The notes beneath the pieces were generated by a model. The model saw only the letters and a program-made list of their open reading frames with translations. It was not told the DNA's origin and made no database searches. Shown piece by piece: positions 36,501 to 45,891 of a stretch of 64,000 bases of DNA (position 1 is its first letter; each line of letters begins with the position of its first letter). A program made the position numbers and the translations under genes. The DNA lies in contig NC_053149.1 in the NCBI RefSeq assembly GCF_016808335.1, forward strand, positions 24,279,238-24,343,237, in the 5' to 3' direction. The DNA is from Panicum virgatum (lineage: Eukaryota > Streptophyta > Magnoliopsida > Poales > Poaceae).

Positions 36501-38484
36501 TGACGTATGGAAGGAGTACAATATGATGATAGCTACAATATTGAAAATATATTTTCCTAAAAAACTACAATAATCAATGTAAAATGAGAACAAAGATCAT
36601 ATTAATCAATGTAATGAACACGATTACTGTAGTGATCAACATTAAATGACCATAATCATCATTTAGCGCTATGATTCAACTGTAGCGAGGTAATAATTAG
36701 CAAGGTAAGTAAGAAGTTATGGTTGCCAAATAAGTAGCACAATAGCAATATCAAGCATTTGCAGTACACCATCAGATATATGCCATTGGAAACTATTGGG
36801 AGATAATAGAATATGTTATCTGTAACAGTGAAAGCTAATAATAGCTATGCCCTTGCATATTACAGAAATTTCCAGGATTCCAGTATACATAAGGTCATTT
36901 GAGGCTAAACATGTCGTTATACAGTTTTTGGAAACTTTTTTGCATCTTCCTGATTTTTTTTATTCTCACTTCATACAAGATAACTCATCAAAAAGCAGCC
37001 AAACAAGATCAAAGCACAGTGCCATGCTCTGTTCCTCTAACACCAACTATATTATCACTTGGAAAGAAATGCATGATAAGGTGTAGCAATTTACTAGAAG
37101 CAACAGAAGTTCCTCAAATTTCTTAGGAAAAAGTTCAATTTACTCCCTTCAAGTATAGCCAAAGTCTAAATAACCCCCTAAACTATACCTTGGTCTAATT
37201 TACCCCCTAAACTATGCCATTAGTTCATTTTACACCATAATACAACTTGTCTTTTTTGTTTCTCCATAAACAAGTTGAATTTTAATTTCAATTTTTGCAG
37301 GGTGGTAGTGGACATAACAATGCATATTTAAAAAAATTCTTATAATTTTTTCATCATTATTTTTATTATAATTTTGAACTCCAATGATTAATGTATTATT
37401 AAATATCCTAACTATCAAAATAATAATATAAATTATGATATGTTTTTTCTATCATGTGTTATGATGTGTACTATCATCTTGTAAAATTTCAACTTAAAAC
37501 TCCATGTATGCGTGAAGAAATAAAAAGGAAAAATTGTATTAGGGGATAATTTGAACCAAAGAGCATAGTTTGAGGGGTAAAATGAACCAAACGATAGTTT
37601 AGGGGATTATCCAGACTTTGGCTATAGTTGAGGGGAATAATTCAGACTTTTTCCAATTTGCTATAGCTCATGGAGCTTTGTGAAATTTAGAATGGACTTC
37701 AACGGAAATAAGTGCACCTAAGCTAACACAGCAGCGAAGAACAACTGGAGAGTTCAAAAATTAGATGCTACTACTTGCTAAAGCAATCAGCACAATACCG
37801 TTCGATAAAATCACAACAGAGGTAAGGTTCACCTGCAACATCTTGAACCCGTGCAAGCGGATCTCTGATGCCTGATCCTTCTGTACCAAGAGAAATGATG
37901 TGCTTGCCAATGCTCGGACGTCTCCGCTCTTAACCTGCAATTAGCAAGCTTTGTCAGCATACCATCCACATTATTGCATTTTGGAGAAATGGGGCATATG
38001 GGATTTTCTTATAGACCAGGCACAAACATAATGGCAACGAACTTTTCTAGTTGGAGCGTCATTTGCCATTAGACAATGAATCCAGTGCTGAACGAAACAC
38101 AGAAATAATCATGTAGCAGAACAAAATGCGCTGTAGTGCCACAACCACTTTAACATTTAGCGTATCAAACCACAAAGCCCATGAAACAACAGTTCACGGA
38201 TTAGGCAAAAATCCAGCCACGACAAAGCCGGCATCAACCAACCAAGCGCTCGGCACAGCACCGCAGTACCACACGCGAGAGCAAACCAAAAGCAGACAAG
38301 GGGGGACGAGGCCCAAAGGGGATGAGGAAGGTGACGGTCGGGGAACGGAGGAGCACCGAGCACGGACCGATTCGAGGTACGCGAAGGCGGCGGCGCGGGC
38401 GTCGGGGGCGGAGCGCCAGTCCATCACGGCGGAGATCGCAGCCGCCGCCGAGGCAGCCGCCGCAGCGGCGGGGTCGGCCGCCAT
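12541..38484 (-). CDS. HST: HASTY (Exportin-5 orthologue), 22 exons, intact
   Basis: Karyopherin-beta family protein related to Exportin-5. In plants HASTY supports miRNA biogenesis at MIR loci and miRNA movement. Exons on the minus strand: 38368-38484, 37833-37934, 35350-35493, 35168-35248, 35013-35082, 34779-34849, 34493-34656, 34337-34408, 34002-34239, 33206-33268, 32844-33119, 32251-32364, 32026-32152, 31781-31950, 31112-31210, 18089-18192, 17693-17990, 17283-17515, 15749-16246, 15050-15344, 13106-13289, 12541-12623. Every junction is GT-AG and phases agree. The total is 3603 bases (1200 residues), close to the roughly 1200 of Arabidopsis HASTY. Recognisable blocks are HLVRLRWEELS (exon 3), FRLHACEFFKVICQR (exon 8), WSIYHTVTFFEKALKRSG (exon 17), MEEKLLRDLTRE (exon 19), YLSDRDPAPRQ (exon 20) and TASPKEQKQHMRSLLLL (exon 21). 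The N-terminus is alanine-rich, as in grasses. No stop or frameshift was found. Intron 15 is 12.9 kb and holds two Copia elements. Confidence 0.96.
13456..14150 (-). mobile_element. RTE-type LINE fragment in HASTY intron 20
   Basis: The minus strand encodes an open 196-residue C-terminal piece of a LINE reverse transcriptase (14134-13544). It contains FRYLGLVLQKDGDIDEDV, AMLYGAECWP and HRLRWFGHVQRRP, which are typical of plant RTE-clade LINEs. The element ends at the left in GGCTATG followed by (TTG)n at 13456-13490. A microsatellite tail rather than poly(A) is characteristic of RTE. The 5' part is missing. It lies in the same orientation as HASTY, within intron 20 (13290-15049). Confidence 0.8.
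15440..15469 (-). mobile_element. 30-bp ultra-truncated RTE LINE insertion
   Basis: A (CAA)n run ending in CATAGC, equal to the last few bases plus tail of the LINE at 13456-14150, is flanked by 20-bp direct repeats differing at one base: CTCAAAATTGCATGAAAATA (15420-15439) and CTCGAAATTGCATGAAAATA (15470-15489). This is the signature of target-primed reverse transcription that stopped almost at once. It lies in HASTY intron 19. Confidence 0.7.
18321..18489 (+). repeat. Left LTR of Copia-1
   Basis: 169 bp beginning TATTAGGAAATG and ending CTTTCTTCA. The 5' dinucleotide is TA rather than the usual TG, and the right copy shares this. A TATA box, CTATATATA, lies at 18426-18434. The left boundary is fixed by the ATTCA target duplication and the right one by the primer-binding site. 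Confidence 0.92.
18490..18501 (+). other. Primer-binding site of Copia-1
   Basis: TGGTATCAAGAG immediately follows the left LTR. The TGGTATCA core is complementary to the 3' end of initiator methionine tRNA, the usual Copia primer. Confidence 0.85.
18715..23118 (+). pseudogene. Copia-1 gag-pol polyprotein, one in-frame stop
   Basis: One continuous frame from ATG 18715 to the stop at 23116-23118 is interrupted only by TAG at 19078-19080 within gag. The gag core (about 18810-19400) resembles the UBN2 type. A Gly/Pro/Gln-rich segment follows at 19430-19850, without a CCHC knuckle. The protease motif near 19897-19905 reads D-S-D instead of D-S-G. The GAG-pre-integrase block WHQRLGHP is at about 20270. 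The integrase has the DDE residues (HCDVW, ADNGTEF, AQNGKAERV). Reverse transcriptase has YVDDI at 22147-22161. RNase H has SADWAGCPD-like and SSAEAEYR blocks and ends near 23060. The stop codon lies inside the right LTR. With the nonsense codon and the altered protease site, this copy probably cannot move by itself. Confidence 0.9.
23113..23281 (+). repeat. Right LTR of Copia-1
   Basis: 169 bp, read as identical to 18321-18489. The purine tract at 23104-23112 precedes it and the ATTCA target duplication follows at 23282-23286. The polyprotein stop codon falls within its first six bases. Confidence 0.92.
23287..25953. other. Intron 15 filler between the two Copia elements
   Basis: AT-rich sequence with no supported gene. 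Minus-strand open frames around 24434-24811 lack recognisable domains and codon structure. The part 24600-24800 is more GC-rich and may be a transposon remnant. 25190-25760 is a decayed internal repeat (listed separately). Confidence 0.5.
25190..25760. repeat. Decayed tandem repeat
   Basis: A loose unit of roughly 55-80 bases recurs about seven to eight times. It contains variants of TTGTATTCCCAGTA or TTGAATTCCAAGTAC, then CAAAGTTT, then a GATATATGACTTGAAAG-like phrase. Copies start near 25203, 25224, 25271, 25450, 25552, 25632 and 25710. They are too diverged to give an exact period. Confidence 0.5.
25954..26068 (-). repeat. 3' LTR of Copia-2 (minus strand)
   Basis: 115 bp. In element orientation it begins TGTTGGAGTATA and ends CCCGTCATTA, so its ends are TG...TA rather than TG...CA. 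A TATATATA box lies near 26000-26009 on the minus strand. The CCAAG duplication fixes the outer edge. Confidence 0.88.
26074..26190 (-). repeat. Two tandem copies of about 60 bp before the Copia-2 3' LTR
   Basis: AGTCTGAACTACCGGCGCAG at about 26082 and AGTCTGAACAACCGACGCAG at about 26143 each continue into GCGGTGTTCAAGACTGGACAA. It is a short internal duplication in the untranslated 3' region of the element. Confidence 0.65.
26234..29549 (-). pseudogene. Copia-2 pol remnant: integrase, reverse transcriptase, RNase H
   Basis: Read on the minus strand. The GAG-pre-integrase block (HRRLGHPG, CHACQLGRH) and first integrase block (HCDLWTSPV) lie near 29340-29120. A frameshift follows, then integrase continues in another frame from about 29061 (VKAVQCDNGREFDN, SPQNGKAERM). 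Reverse transcriptase and RNase H form a 520-codon open frame at 28150-26588 with an intact YVDDI. It ends at a TAG (26590-26588) in the RNase H region, and the same frame then continues to 26234 (AEASWLRQLL ... TKHVEIDLHFVRD). A tandem duplication disturbs the integrase C-terminus. It is not functional. Confidence 0.85.
28449..28714 (-). repeat. Tandem duplication of about 133 bp inside integrase
   Basis: 28449-28580 and 28581-28714 are near-identical and differ by a few substitutions and a 2-base insertion. Both contain CGAGTCGAGCGTGGCGCC and end GTGTGGAGTGGGAGCA. The translated segment (YPNTSATASHKPAPRST) therefore occurs twice. Confidence 0.8.
29345..30387 (-). pseudogene. Low-complexity Ala/Pro-rich region in place of gag (Copia-2)
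   Basis: Between the primer site and pol, the minus strand has overlapping open frames made almost wholly of Ala, Pro, Gln and Arg (for example starting MPSPFSPSSFPPLPSSSS at 30308 and MAPPRIPKVLPPQPPG at 29974). No UBN2 gag core or zinc knuckle is recognisable. The region is very GC-rich and contains a 4 x 30-bp tandem repeat. Either gag was lost and replaced or it has diverged beyond recognition. Confidence 0.6.
29981..30100 (-). repeat. 4 x 30-bp tandem repeat
   Basis: Four consecutive 30-base units start at 29981, 30011, 30041 and 30071, each containing GGCTGGGAGGAGACCAGG followed by a GCGGCGG(A/C)CG spacer. On the minus strand the unit reads A-A-L-V-S-S-Q-P-P plus one variable residue. 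It lies within the Copia-2 gag-replacement region. Confidence 0.9.
30398..30512 (-). repeat. 5' LTR of Copia-2 (minus strand)
   Basis: 115 bp, with two differences from 25954-26068. The primer-binding site directly follows its inner end on the minus strand, which confirms that the LTR ends in TA (…CATTA then TGGTATCAGA). Confidence 0.88.
35775..36235 (+). mobile_element. RTE-type LINE 3' remnant in HASTY intron 2
   Basis: The plus-strand sequence at 35793-35850 translates to V-K-H-R-L-G-Y-F-G-H-I-Q-E-R, which matches the HRLRWFGHVQRR block of the RTE fragment at 13544-14134. Downstream, TTCGGGTTTCATCTCT near 36155 matches the 3' untranslated part of that element. The remnant ends near ATTGTTGTTG at about 36220. 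It is heavily decayed and opposite in orientation to HASTY. Confidence 0.6.
37126..37654. mobile_element. Long-TIR MITE (529 bp) in HASTY intron 2
   Basis: The first roughly 120 bases are the inverted, imperfect copy of the last 120. Both contain GGAAAAAGT, TATAGCCAAAGTCT and CCCCTAAACTAT. The flanks AATTTCTTA (37117-37125) and AATTTGCTA (37655-37663) look like a 9-bp target duplication with two differences. Long inverted repeats with a 9-bp duplication suggest a Mutator-type MITE. If transcribed within the HASTY pre-mRNA it can fold into a hairpin. Confidence 0.75.
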
Positions 38485-38760
38485 CTTCGGGCAAATACTA
38501 TTTGCGACGGCCGTGGGAGAGCTAGGAGGACGATGCTGCTGCTAGGGTTCAGCGTGGGGCATTGGCGCGCGCGGCGGAGCCGGCGGGGTGGCTAGGGTTT
38601 GGGAGGCGTCGCCGGCGGCGGAGATGGATTCCTCCGCTGGATTGCGCGGGTTTAAGGCGGAGAGTAGTGGGGGACTGGGTGAAGAAACGTGAGACGAAGG
38701 CGGCGGACTCGAGTCGAGGGGAGGGGAGTAGGCCTGTAGGGGGCACGGCAAGAAAGGGAA
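38485..38760 (-). promoter_or_regulatory. HASTY 5' leader and proximal promoter (GC-rich)
   Basis: A GC-rich block lies immediately upstream of the HASTY ATG (38484). No clear TATA box is seen, which is common for housekeeping plant genes. Exact transcription start not determinable. Open frames on both strands here are by-products of GC richness. Confidence 0.4.
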
Positions 38761-38901
38761 GCGCAGGCGAAAATGGGAAGAATGGGTCGGTGATATGTCG
38801 TGGCGGGCGGCGGATGTTATTCCTTGCTATATACCCGTGTCTTCCTTTATTTATGTTTAGCTTATCATTACATCTAACATAATTAAAATTAGAATAATAC
38901 T

Positions 38902-38970
38902 TCTACATTCCAAATTATAATTTGTTTGATATTTTTAACTCTAAACTCGACCACTCATTTTCTTCAAATA
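38902..38970. mobile_element. Stowaway-like MITE fragment
   Basis: CATTCCAAATTATAATTTG followed by CTAAACTCGACCACTCATTTTCTTC matches the 5' half of the Stowaway-type element seen whole at 45892-46125. The right half is absent. Confidence 0.5.
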
Positions 38971-39029
38971 CGATAACAGATAACAATAGGTGGTGACAGT
39001 CAGATCATTCTTATGGACCTTTTTTTGAA

Positions 39030-39661
39030 GGGAAAAGTCCAATTTACACCTTTGAACCATCATAGAAGTCTGGTTTTCAACCTTAAACTACAAAACCGGA
39101 TGTAAAAGGCCATTGAACTGTCGAAACCGTGCAAATTTAGCCCTTTAGTTGGTTTTGAAGGTGGTTTCCCATTTTGTGAAATTTTTAAAAAAACTAAATT
39201 AATATAAAAAATCATAACTAATTCATTCTAAATCACAAAAATATGAAACATGTACCAAAATTTTAATAAAAATGCCATCTATCTATTGGTGCACTGTTTG
39301 AAATTATTTGAATATTATTTGATTAAGTTACTAGTTTTTATTACTTTTTCTAAAAATATTGGAATAGGAATAAATCAGATGAAAGTGGCTCCCAATAGAG
39401 CACCGACAGATATCTAACATTTTAGAAAAAATTTGGTACTGGTTTCAAATATTTTTGAATAAAAATGAATTATTTATGTATTTTTTAGACTAAACTATTT
39501 TTCTCTATTTTTCACAAATGGAAAATCACCTTGAAAACCAGCTAAAGGTCCTAATTTGTCCGGTTTGGATAGTTCAATGGCCTTTTATGTCCGGTTTTGT
39601 AGTTTAAGGTTGAAAACCAGACTTTAGTAATAGTTGGAGGGTGACAATTGGACTTATCCCC
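39030..39661. mobile_element. Long-TIR MITE (632 bp) upstream of HASTY
   Basis: Terminal inverted repeats of about 140 bp: the left starts GGGAAAAGTCCAATT and the right, reverse-complemented, starts GGGGATAAGTCCAATT. Both continue with AGTCTGGTTTTCAACCTTAA and AAAAGGCCATTGAACT. The centre is AT-rich and has no open frame. The flanking sequences are T-rich and only partly alike, so the target duplication is uncertain. Structure and TIR content resemble the element at 37126-37654. Confidence 0.75.
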
Positions 39662-39695
39662 TTTTCTAAGTTAATTATTATGGACTTTTTACAGC

Positions 39696-41096
39696 TGTAA
39701 GGATCACCGGGGTGTCCGACCCTAGAGGGGGAGGGGTGAATAGGGTCGCTAATTCACTTTCTAACCTAGGGCTCAAACTATTTGCATAAGAAAAACCTAA
39801 CACGTCCTACACTCCAAAAGACTTGCAACCTATAGCCAATCCTATTCAAACTAACTAGAAAAGTGAAGGCATGCAAGATAGAGTAAATGCGGAAACGTAA
39901 TACGGTAAGTAAAGAGGTAATGGAGAGAATATGCAAACTCCCGTGAAAACACCAAGACACACGATTTAACGTGGTTCGGTTAGGACATCAAGTCCCACCC
40001 TACGTCCACGGTCACTTATCCAACAAGAACAAGTGTGATGTCGAGTCTCTTCGTTTGATCACGTCTTGCGTTCGCCACCAAGGCTTCCGACAAGCAAAGG
40101 CTAAGTGATGCCAAGTCACCAAGACAAGGTCACTACCACCGTCTCTCTCGAAGCGTCACCAACGGCACCGTCTTCACTATCGGAGCTTCTCACCAAGAGG
40201 GGTCTCCTTCCCCGCACAAAGTGTCGTTGCCGCTCCACACCAAGTCGGAGGGTCACACAACGATTACAATGATTGCTTGCCGCAGCAAGATTTCTCTCAA
40301 GCTTGCTCTCTCAAGAGCTAAGCCTAAACAAGCACTAAGCACTCTCACAAGTGTGCTTAAGTTTATATGATGTACAATGAATGTTTATGGTGGTTGGAGG
40401 TGTTCTTCAAGTGTAGTAGACTTCTCTATCTCTTCACCAACTCCAGCACACCCCAAATAAGGCGTGGGGTGGGATATATATAGCCCAACCCTCCAAAACT
40501 AGCCGTTAAGAAAAGCTGACAGATTTCCTTAGCACCGGTTAATCCGACGGTCAGGAAAATCGTCATCGCCGGTTTAACCGGTGAGTGCATTTTCCCAGCC
40601 GACTAGCCGTTACTGCTCCAACGGCTACTTGATCAATTGCACCGACGTTCTTGAATTCATCGTTGGTTTAACCGGTGTATGTAAGCTCAGAAACCCCAAA
40701 AAACGGAGTGTCTAGACAACTGCACCGACGCTTGTCTTCGGACATCGTTGGTTCAACCGACGCAAAACCATAGCCTCAGCTTCTGGGTTTATTGCACCGA
40801 CGCCTTCACTCTTCTCCTTGTCGGTTCATCCGGTGCACTCTGCTAACTGAGTCTTCTCTGAGCCCATTGCACCAGTGAGTGTAATTTGCCTCACGCTGGT
40901 TTAACCGGTGAGCGCAAATTATCTCTGTCTTGGTCCTTTCGACCTGATTTCTTCGGGGTTTTGTATCTTTTCATCCCTTAGACCTATAAGCCTGATAATG
41001 ATCATCTTAACACATATATTAGTCCAAGTGTTGTATGTGTCATCAATCGCCAAAACATTATATTGAAATATGGCATGAGAGGTCATTTTCGCTACA
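39696..41096 (-). repeat. 3' LTR of the gag-only element
   Basis: 1401 bp. On the plus strand it begins TGTAAGGATCACCGG and ends TTTTCGCTACA. It lacks about 44 bases present in the other LTR near 44455. A TATATATA stretch lies near 40471 (minus-strand promoter). 40530-40915 holds a series of degenerate repeats built on GGTTTAACCGGTG. Confidence 0.9.
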
Positions 41097-42359
41097 ATCT
41101 CCCTCTTTTTTGTGATTGATGACAACACAACCAAAGCAAGCAAGATGAATTTGCAAGAATAAGAAATTGGTACCAAATTGAAAAGTTAGAAACTACTTAG
41201 CTTGCTCGGATGACATTTCAATGCTCATTTTAAAAGCCACCGGCATTTGATTAGTCCATAGGACGAAATGCTTCCGACTTGATAGCAATTGTGAAACAAT
41301 GGCTTGTGGCTAATGTAAGACAATTATGTGGTTTGAACCATATGAGCAATGAAATTTTTTTTACCTTAGTCCATGGGATCATCAAATTGCACTTCTCCCC
41401 CATATTGACTAAGTACCTCCCCTTATCACCATGCATCCTTTTGCATTGCATTTTCCATTCCCCCCTTGCTAATGGCATCATTTACTCCAAACTATTTGCT
41501 TGCTTTTAGGGTATATTTCTCCTCCTTTGTCATCAAACATCTAAAACCTTCATAACCACTAATAGCAAGGAGCATTAATAGCAAAAGGAATTTACTAGTG
41601 ATAGAGTGTTATACCCACTAAATTTGGCATATCTCCCTTGGTTTGAACAAGCTCCCTCTTTTTCAAAGCTTGTGGCACTTCTCATCTTAACACCAATTAT
41701 GACTTGTAGGGGTAGTGTTCAAACAAAATTTGAACTCATGGAGATAGCTCTAGGTGACTATAACAAATAGCACTTGTAAAGCATATTAGTCACACAAACA
41801 TAAGTTATAGAGTTAGCTCCCCCTAAATATGTGCATTAGTGTTTGAATCACTTTAAACAAATGTATGCACTTGTAATTCACATAATGGGGATTTAACTTC
41901 ATAACTTGCTAATCATGGCATCATAAACAAGCAATTGATATCAAAAACATTTTTACCACGAATATGAGAGATATCAAATTGCAAGATATGCTATGAAAGA
42001 CATATGCCATGTGAGAGAATCAATTAAGCTCATCTAGGTTACAACAAGATATGAATAAGACATGGATAACCTACCATGTGAAATTTCTTGGAAGGCATAT
42101 CAAATGAAAGATACCAATAGTAAAGATAAGATCATGCAATCCTAGAGAGGCATTGAGCTACAATGATGCATGAAGGATATCAAATGAATTGAGATCATCC
42201 TTTTACCTTGTTCATTACCTCATATGTAGGGGAGGGGAATTTGGGTCACTAATCTTTAATCCATAACTTGGCTTTAATTCAACTTTGCATTATGCATCCC
42301 TACCCATGCATCCCAAATCTTGACAAGCCTCCAAATTCCCCGTAGTGCTTGTTTGGCGC

Positions 42360-44223
42360 CTAAGTTTTAGGGATCCAAACCTTTTTAGAGCCATCCATGG
42401 TATGAATAATATCATTGGGCACCCAAATAGGCCGGTTCCATCCATATGTTCTCCACCCCATGATATGAGCTACCACCTTGTCATTCTTCTTCTTTTCAAG
42501 TATGTAGTGGTTGCTCTTTTGCTTATTCTTGTGGGTGGGCTTGGTGTACATGTATGACGCCTTCAAGTTTGGAGATGTATTTTTCTTAATCTCCTTAGCC
42601 TTCTTGTGTCCCTTCTTGCTCTTGTTCAAGTTCTTGGGCTTGCCGTTTTCTTTGCCCTTTGCTTCGCTCTCTTTCCCCTTGCATTGGTAGGACTTGTGAC
42701 CTTCTTTGCAACATTTGAAGCAAGTCACGGTTTCTCCTTTCTCAAGCTTCTTCACGCCCGCGGAGGTGTTATCTTGAGAAGGTTGGACTTGCTCTTGAGT
42801 GTACTTTCCTTTGAGCTGCCTCAAGTCCGCCATTAGCCTTTCTACCTCTTGTTTGAGCTCATTATTTTCCTTAGCAATGAGATCATCACATGCTTCTACA
42901 ATCACATTCTCATTGCAAAGGGTTAGATCACAAGAGGTAGACGCATCTGCCTTGACAATGGGAATAGCACAAGGAATATTGCAAGGAAATAATTTATCCG
43001 ATGATGATTCACTTTTAGATTCAAAGCTCTCATATTTTATTTTAAGTTCTTTATGCTCATTGTCTAATAAATTAAATTTGTTTAGCAAGTTCTCATATCT
43101 TGAGACAAATAAAGCATGAAGTTTTTCTTTAGCCTTGAGAGCTTTGATTTCCTTATTTTGTTCAATGAGATGTTCTTGTTGATTATGGAGTGTCATCATC
43201 TCACTAATTTCATCAGTTTCAACATCGAATTCATCATTTGAGGAGGAGTGATCACTTACATCGTTATTACCTAGTGCCATAAGACACATGGGTGGTGGTG
43301 ATGTCCTCCGAGGGCGATGGGTGGTGGAGCTCTTGGAATTATTCTTGGTACTTGAGCTTTCACCACTTTTCTTGGGCTTGTAGATGGCGGTGAGAGCTTG
43401 TGATCTTGACTTGTTCTTTTTCTTCGCCATCTTCTCCATCCCAACCGCACTCCCTCTAATGAGTGTTTTGTACCCAAACTCATAGAGCTCATGTACATGC
43501 TCGGCAATCTTACGGTGGTGGTATAGCACGGCCCTTGGATATTCTTCATCACTTGAACTTGATTCATCATCACTTTCTTCCTCATCCTCTTCTTCTTGTT
43601 CACTTGAGTTTGGTGAGTCTTGTCGCCTTGATTGGTGATTGCATGAGTGCTTGGCGGCGAGACTCTTTTTGCTTGAAGAAGAGGTGGACTCTTGCTCTTT
43701 CTTCTTTGTCATCCCCAAACTATATTTATGGGCGATGATTTGATTGATGACTTGGTTGGGTGTAATCTTGACCAAGTCTTCTTTTTGCAAGAGAGCGTTG
43801 ATGATGTTATAATCGGGCTTGCAGAGGCTTCGGAGAATCTTGCGGTTAATTTCTTCATCTTTAACTTGATTGAGACCTAAGACATTGATTTTATTGACAA
43901 GAATATTTAATCGTGAGTACATGTCATGAGCATTTTCATTGGGAAGTTGCTTAAACCTACTTAGCTCCTCGCCAAGAATATGATATTTTTGATTTGCAAC
44001 ATCCTTTGTGCCCTCATGATTCTCGACAATTTGCTTCCATAGCTTATAAGCATTTTCATTAGCAAATACACGATTAAACACACTATCACATAGAGAAGAC
44101 AATAGAATTGATTAGCAAATACCGATAGGCTTGGAGATGTGCTTGCATAAGCACTTTCCATCGAGGAAAACCCGTTCCATCAAAAAACGGAGCCCTATCG
44201 GTACTCATCCCTTCCCCGGACAT
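42360..44223 (-). pseudogene. Copia-type gag with UBN2 core and CCHC knuckle, N-terminal frame break
   Basis: The likely original start is ATG 44223-44221 (M-S-G-E-G-M-S-T-D, then F-D-G-T-G-F-P-R-W-K, the usual gag N-terminus). After about 45 codons the frame stops near 44100, and the body continues in another frame at 44102-42360 (580 codons). There is apparently a deletion between AHLQA and LSSLCDSVFNR. The body has the UBN2-type core (YKLWKQIVENHEGTKDVANQKY), an acidic Ser/Glu/Asp segment, a basic segment, a coiled-coil-like region and the zinc knuckle CFKCCKEGHKSYQC near 42700. It ends in a Trp-rich tail. In Copia elements this protein builds the RNA-packaging particle. Confidence 0.85.
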
Positions 44224-44314
44224 GATACTCACTCGACGGTGAAGTCGACGGGTCTCCTATGAGCTTTCTCACAAATTTACCAATGAAATTGGCTAATCCT
44301 CGTAAGAGGTGTGA

Positions 44315-44332
44315 GACCAAACTCTGATACCA
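44315..44332 (-). other. Primer-binding site of the gag-only element
   Basis: On the minus strand TGGTATCAGAGTTTGGTC starts two bases after the 5' LTR. Its first twelve bases fit the initiator methionine tRNA primer used by Copia elements. Confidence 0.85.
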
Positions 44333-44334
44333 AT

Positions 44335-45778
44335 TGTAAGGATCACCGGGGTGTCCGACCCTAGAGCGGGAGGGGGTGAATAGGGTCGCTAATTCACTTT
44401 CTAACCTAGGGCTCAGACTACATGCATAAGATAAACCTAACACGTTCTACACATGCTAGTTATGACTAAGGTTTATCTATACTACTCTCTACTTACCCCA
44501 AAAGACTTACAACCTATAGCCAATCCTAATCAAACTAACTAGGAAAGTGAAGGCATGTAAGATAGAGTAAATGCGGAAACGTAATACGGTAAGTAAAGAG
44601 GTAAGGGAGAGAATATGCAAACTCCCGTGAAGACACCAAGACACACGATTTAACGTGGTTCGGTTAGGACACCAAGTCCCTCCCTACGTCCACGGTCACT
44701 TGTCCAACAAGAACAAGTGTGATGCCGAGTCTCTTTGCTTGATCACGTCTTGTGTTCATCACCAAAGTTTCCGACAAGCAAAGGCTAAGTGACGCTAAGT
44801 CACCAAGACAAGGTCACTGCCACCGTCTCTCTCGAAGTGTCACCAACGGCACCGTCTTCACTATCGGAGCTTCTCACCACGAGGGGTCTCCTTCCTCGCA
44901 CAAAGTGTCGTTGCCGCTCCACACCAAGTCGGAGGGTCACACGACGATTACAATGATTGCTTGCCGCAGCAAGGCTTCTCTCAAGGTTGCTCTCTCAAGA
45001 GCTAAGCCTAAACAAGCACTAAGCACTCTCACAAGTATGCTTAAGTTTATATGATGTACAATGAAGCTTTATAGTGGTTGGAGGTGTTCTTTAAGTGTAG
45101 TAGACATCTCTATCTCTTCGGCAACTCCAGCACGCCCCAAATGAGGTGTGGGGTGGGATATATAGCCCCACCCTCCAAAACTAGCCGTTAAGAAAAGCTG
45201 ACAGATTTCCTTAGCACCGGTTAATCCGACGCTCAAGAAAATCGTCATCGCCGGTTTAACCGGTGAGTGCATTTTCCCAGCCGACTAGCCGTTACTGCTC
45301 CAACGGCTACTTGATCAATTGCACCGACGCTCTTGAATTCATCGTCGGTTTAACCGGTATATGTAAGCTCAGAAACCCCCAAAAACGGAGTCTCTGGACA
45401 ACTGCACCGACGCTTGTCTTCAGGCATCGTCGGTTCAACCGACGCAAAACCCTAGCCTCAGCTTCTTGGTTTATTGCACCGACGCCTTCACTCTGCTCCT
45501 CGTCGGTTCATCCGGTGCACTCTGCTAACTGAGTCTTCTCTGAGCCCATTGCACCGGTGAGTGTAATTTGCCTCTCGCCGGTTTAACCGGTGAGTGCAAA
45601 TTACCTCTGTCTTGGTCCTTTCGACCTGATTTCTTCGGGGTTTTGTATCTTTTCATCCCTTGGACTTATAAGTCTGATAATGATCATCTTAACACATATA
45701 TTAGTCCAAGTGTTGTTTGTGTCATCAATCGCCAAAACATTATATTGAAATATGGCATGAGAGGCCATTTTCGCTACA
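44335..45778 (-). repeat. 5' LTR of the gag-only element
   Basis: 1444 bp, collinear with 39696-41096 apart from scattered substitutions and the roughly 44-base insertion near 44455. It drives transcription leftward. The CCGGTTTAACCGGTGAGTG repeats recur at 45210-45600. Confidence 0.9.
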
Positions 45779-45891
45779 TCAGCATTGGATGATAATGCGT
45801 ATATAACCCCACCAGAACTCGCAACTTGTTCTCATCCCTTTAGAGATACAAGGCTGACTGTCCAAAGTAAATCAGGTATAGATCTCATCTA

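Larger units (their letters stand above)
39696..45778 (-). mobile_element. Gag-only non-autonomous Copia LTR retrotransposon
   Basis: The element is 6083 bp on the minus strand, bounded by large LTRs (39696-41096, 1401 bp; 44335-45778, 1444 bp) with TG...CA ends and near-matching 5-bp flanks ACAGC (39691-39695) and TCAGC (45779-45783). The primer site TGGTATCAGAGTTTGGTC (44332-44315, minus) is two bases from the right LTR. A purine tract AAAAAAGAGGGAGAT (minus) abuts the left LTR. The 3.2-kb interior encodes only a Copia-type gag and lacks protease, integrase and reverse transcriptase. Such elements depend on proteins from autonomous relatives. Confidence 0.9.
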
